Part shown: piece by piece, positions 61,365 to 64,000 of the stretch | How positions within the stretch are numbered: the stretch's first letter is position 1 | Layout of the letters: every line of letters begins with the position of its first letter | Assembly: GCA_946500295.1 (NCBI GenBank) | Contig: CAMMVF010000002.1 | Span: forward strand, 62,001 to 126,000 | DNA: 64,000 nucleotides | Direction: 5' to 3' | Source: an uncultured Clostridia bacterium | GTDB lineage: Bacteria > Bacillota > Clostridia > Oscillospirales > Acutalibacteraceae | Notes under the pieces: model-generated | Told to the model about the DNA's origin: nothing | Database searches by the model: none | Seen by the model: only the letters and a program-made list of their open reading frames with translations | Position numbers and translations under genes: made by a program

Positions 61365-61505
61365 ACTCAGCATATATACAAATTGCAAAAATTCAATCTT
61401 GTATACTTTTCGTATAATTATTCTGCGGCTTTTTTAAGCCAATCGCTTTTCACAGCCGAACAAATAAGGTAGAATTAATAAACACAACTATTCCGAGGTG
61501 GAAAA

Positions 61506-63911
61506 ATGAATTTTACAAAACAAGAGCTTTTAAAGTACAGACAACGACTTATGGAAAACGAAGTCGGCAATATGAACGATATGCAGAAAAAGGCGATCTT
61601 CTGCACCGAAGGGCCGTTGCTGATTTTGGCGGGAGCGGGCAGCGGAAAGACAACCGTGCTGGTAAACAGGATAGCCATGCTCATAAAATACGGTCAGGCT
61701 TACCACAGCGAATTTATTCCCTATGACCTGAGCGAGGATGAGCAGCTTGAGCTCAAAACCTGCGCCGAGCAGAACACCCCTGCGTCAGACGAGCTCACAC
61801 GCAGGCTCAGCGTAAGCGCGCCCCAACCGTGGCAGATTCTTGCCATCACCTTCACAAACAAGGCGGCAGGAGAGCTCAAGGACAGAATCTGCGCAAAAAT
61901 TCCCAATGGCGGGGATGATATCTGGGCGGCGACCTTTCACTCAACCTGCGCCAGAATGCTTCGCACCTACGGCGACAGGATAGGCTTTACCCGTAACTTC
62001 ACGGTCTATGATACAGCGGATCAGCAGAGGCTGATGAAGGAATGTCTCAAAACCTTAAATATAGATGAGAAGCTTTTGAGCGCGCGCTCGGTACTCAGCG
62101 CAATATCAAGGGCTAAGGACAAGATGATCGATGCAGAGGAGTACACAAAGCAAGCCGGCAGCGACAGCCGAAAATTAAGCATAGCTCAGGCATATCAGCT
62201 GTATGAAAAACGACTGAAATCCTCCGACGCTATGGACTTTGACGATTTGCTTTTTAACGCCGTCAAGCTGTTTGAGACTGCCACCGAGGTGCTTGAGTAT
62301 TATCAAAACCGTTTCAAATACATAATGGTGGACGAGTATCAGGACACGAGCACAGTGCAGTACAAGTTCGTCAGTATGCTCGCCGAGGGCAGGAGAAATA
62401 TCTGCGTAGTCGGCGACGACGACCAAAGTATATACAAGTTTAGGGGAGCGACCATTGAGAACATACTCAGCTTTGAGGACAGTTATCCCGACGCACAGGT
62501 AATCCGTCTCGAACAAAATTACCGCTCCACAGGGGTAATTTTAGATGCCGCAAACAGCGTGATAAGCAACAACAGCGAGAGAAAGGGCAAAACCCTGTGG
62601 ACAGCCAAAAAAGGCGGAGAGAAGATTGTACAGTATAAGGCACTCAGCGAACGGGACGAGGGCAACTACATAGCCCAGACGATATCGGAGCTTGTCGGTC
62701 AAGGGCGAAAGTTTTCCGACTTTGCAGTACTGTACAGAATGAAGGCGCAGTCGAACTCAATCGAGCAGAGTCTGAGCCGTAACGCCATTCCCTATCGCCT
62801 CATAGGCGGTCACCGCTTTTACGATAGAGAGGAAATCAAGGACATAACCTCCTATTTAAGCTTCGTTAACAATCCTGCCGACGATGTCCGGCTTATGAGA
62901 ATAATCAACAAGCCCAAAAGAAAAATCGGCGATGCCTCAGTAGCTAAAGCCTCGGAGCTTGCCGCCGAAACCGGGCAGAGCCTGTATGAAATCATCAGGC
63001 ACGCAGACGAGTTTTCGGTTCTCAGCCGCGCTGCCGCCAAAATGAAGGATTTTTGCCGAATGATGGATCCGATTATCGAGATGGCACAGGACGAAGAAGT
63101 GAGCATCGAGGATATTTACCACGCTATTTTACGCTCGACTAAGTATCTTGATTGGCTCAAAGTTGAAAAAGAGGATCACGAAGAGAGAGCCGAGAATATA
63201 GACGAGCTTTTGACCAGTATAAAGAAGTTCGAGGAGGATCACCCGGACGATGCAAGCCTGAGCGGCTTTTTGGAGGAGATATCGCTGTTCACCGACATAG
63301 ACAACTACGACGAACAGGGCGATTATGTGGTGCTAATGACCTTGCACGCAGCCAAGGGGCTTGAATTCCCGATTGTATTCATTCCGGGAATGGAGGATGG
63401 AATCTTCCCCGGCGCTATGTCGATAATGGAGCCGGGTGAAATGGAGGAGGAAAGACGTCTTGCCTACGTCGGAATCACCAGGGCAAAGGAAAGGCTCTAC
63501 CTCGTAAACGCTAAGGAGAGAATGTTCAGAGGCTCGACTACAAGAAACCTCCCTTCCCGCTTCATAGACGAGATACCAAACGAGCTTTTAGAATACAGCC
63601 AGAGCTCCTATCAAAGCTTTACACCGGGAATCGGCTCATATTCAGGTGAAGTCTCACGGCAGCGCTACGGAGGCGCACGTTTACCTTTGGGAGGAGGCCT
63701 GCCCAAGATAAATATGCCGAAGAAAAACACACCTACGGGCAAGGGACAGAGCTTCCGCCCCGGCGACAGAATCCGCCACTCGGCCTTCGGCGAGGGCACC
63801 GTGACCGCCGCCACACCGATGGGCAACGACACCCTGCTCGAGGTCGCCTTTGACTCGGTCGGCACAAAGAAGCTCATGGCAAACTACGCAAAAATATCGA
63901 AGGTAAGCTAA
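61506..63911 (+). CDS. pcrA: ATP-dependent 3-prime to 5-prime DNA helicase PcrA (UvrD family)
   Basis: 801 residues, superfamily 1A. Walker A LLILAGAGSGKTTVLVNRI, motif Ia AITFTNKAAGELKDRI, Walker B MVDEYQDTSTVQYKF, motif III VGDDDQSIYKFRGA, QNYRS, motif V LMTLHAAKGLEFPIVF and motif VI RRLAYVGITRAKERLYL. A C-terminal tail with basic linker and the tudor-like region GDRIRHSAFGEGTVT binds RNA polymerase in PcrA. GAGGTGG lies before the ATG. Confidence 0.97.
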   Translation: MNFTKQELLKYRQRLMENEVGNMNDMQKKAIFCTEGPLLILAGAGSGKTTVLVNRIAMLIKYGQAYHSEFIPYDLSEDEQLELKTCAEQNTPASDELTRRLSVSAPQPWQILAITFTNKAAGELKDRICAKIPNGGDDIWAATFHSTCARMLRTYGDRIGFTRNFTVYDTADQQRLMKECLKTLNIDEKLLSARSVLSAISRAKDKMIDAEEYTKQAGSDSRKLSIAQAYQLYEKRLKSSDAMDFDDLLFNAVKLFETATEVLEYYQNRFKYIMVDEYQDTSTVQYKFVSMLAEGRRNICVVGDDDQSIYKFRGATIENILSFEDSYPDAQVIRLEQNYRSTGVILDAANSVISNNSERKGKTLWTAKKGGEKIVQYKALSERDEGNYIAQTISELVGQGRKFSDFAVLYRMKAQSNSIEQSLSRNAIPYRLIGGHRFYDREEIKDITSYLSFVNNPADDVRLMRIINKPKRKIGDASVAKASELAAETGQSLYEIIRHADEFSVLSRAAAKMKDFCRMMDPIIEMAQDEEVSIEDIYHAILRSTKYLDWLKVEKEDHEERAENIDELLTSIKKFEEDHPDDASLSGFLEEISLFTDIDNYDEQGDYVVLMTLHAAKGLEFPIVFIPGMEDGIFPGAMSIMEPGEMEEERRLAYVGITRAKERLYLVNAKERMFRGSTTRNLPSRFIDEIPNELLEYSQSSYQSFTPGIGSYSGEVSRQRYGGARLPLGGGLPKINMPKKNTPTGKGQSFRPGDRIRHSAFGEGTVTAATPMGNDTLLEVAFDSVGTKKLMANYAKISKVS

Positions 63912-63949
63912 AGTTTAATAAATTGCAGTCTCAAACTGCAACCCAAGAT

Positions 63950-64000
63950 AAAAGGGGTTGGTAAAAGCTAGCGGTTATTCGCCGCAGGCTCACCGACCTC
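63950..64000 (+). other. Structured segment at the window edge
   Basis: GGTTGGT (from about 63957) can pair with ACCGACC at 63992-63998, enclosing a small AGCGG/CCGC hairpin. It could be the start of a non-coding RNA or a repeat running past the window; not enough is visible to name it. Confidence 0.3.

Overview
The window reads as chromosomal DNA of a spore-forming, strictly anaerobic Gram-positive bacterium of the Clostridia, most likely near the Ruminococcaceae/Oscillospiraceae. Grounds: strong AGGAGG-type ribosome binding sites, sporulation genes yqfC, yqfD and ylbJ, the anaerobic (cobalt-early) cobalamin pathway, a V-type ATPase operon, a cobyric/heme-precursor cluster under two B12 riboswitches, and a DUF6472 gene. 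The taxonomic placement is inference; there is no rRNA gene in the window.

Region 1 (1-22,620, all minus strand) makes tetrapyrrole and cobalamin. Transcription runs from right to left. A promoter at 22,585-22,613 drives a B12 riboswitch with terminator, followed by cbiA-cobU-cobS-(cobU-like)-cbiB-cobD-cbiP-cbiD-cbiET-cbiL-cbiF-cbiG-cbiH-cbiJ-cobT-cbiC, nearly all overlapping or touching. A second promoter (7,538-7,566) and B12 riboswitch then precede cobC-hemA-hemC-hemB-hemL-cbiMN-cbiQ. So glutamyl-tRNA to hydroxymethylbilane, most of the corrin ring steps, nucleotide loop assembly and cobalt uptake are all under B12 feedback. Not present here: uroporphyrinogen-III synthase, SUMT, precorrin-2 dehydrogenase, cobaltochelatase, corrinoid adenosyltransferase and the CbiO ATPase.

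Region 2 (22,700-28,240, minus) is a potassium module: ktrB-ktrA-small membrane protein-kdpD-kdpE, with a KdpD that lacks the usual N-terminal domain and no kdpFABC nearby. Region 3 (28,280-37,330, minus) is a nine-gene V-type ATPase operon (G/H, C, I, K, F, E, A, B, D) with its own promoter. Region 4 (37,430-45,310) has a UPF0210/ACT pair, a PHP phosphoesterase with ruvX, asparagine synthase, and the divergent sporulation genes ylbJ / yqfC-yqfD.

Region 5 (45,300-49,900) is richest in unexplained structure: arrays of short, sequence-unrelated hairpins separated by the heptamer ATTTCAC, a second repeat family, a radical SAM protein, an actin-fold (ROK-like) protein of unknown substrate, pduL, a nitroreductase and a DUF6472 protein. 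Region 6 (49,890-63,911) is housekeeping: rarA, glyA, a zinc-ribbon/PASTA/YARHG membrane protein, an ApgM-type phosphoglycerate mutase, a membrane protein-pyrC-pyrF operon, acpP, aroE-aroK and pcrA.

The most unusual signals are non-coding: (a) seven copies of a mosaic intergenic repeat with fixed ends, from about 23 to 160 bp, whose hairpin arms co-vary between copies, and (b) the ATTTCAC-spaced hairpin arrays at 45,511-45,927. Neither is a family I can name.
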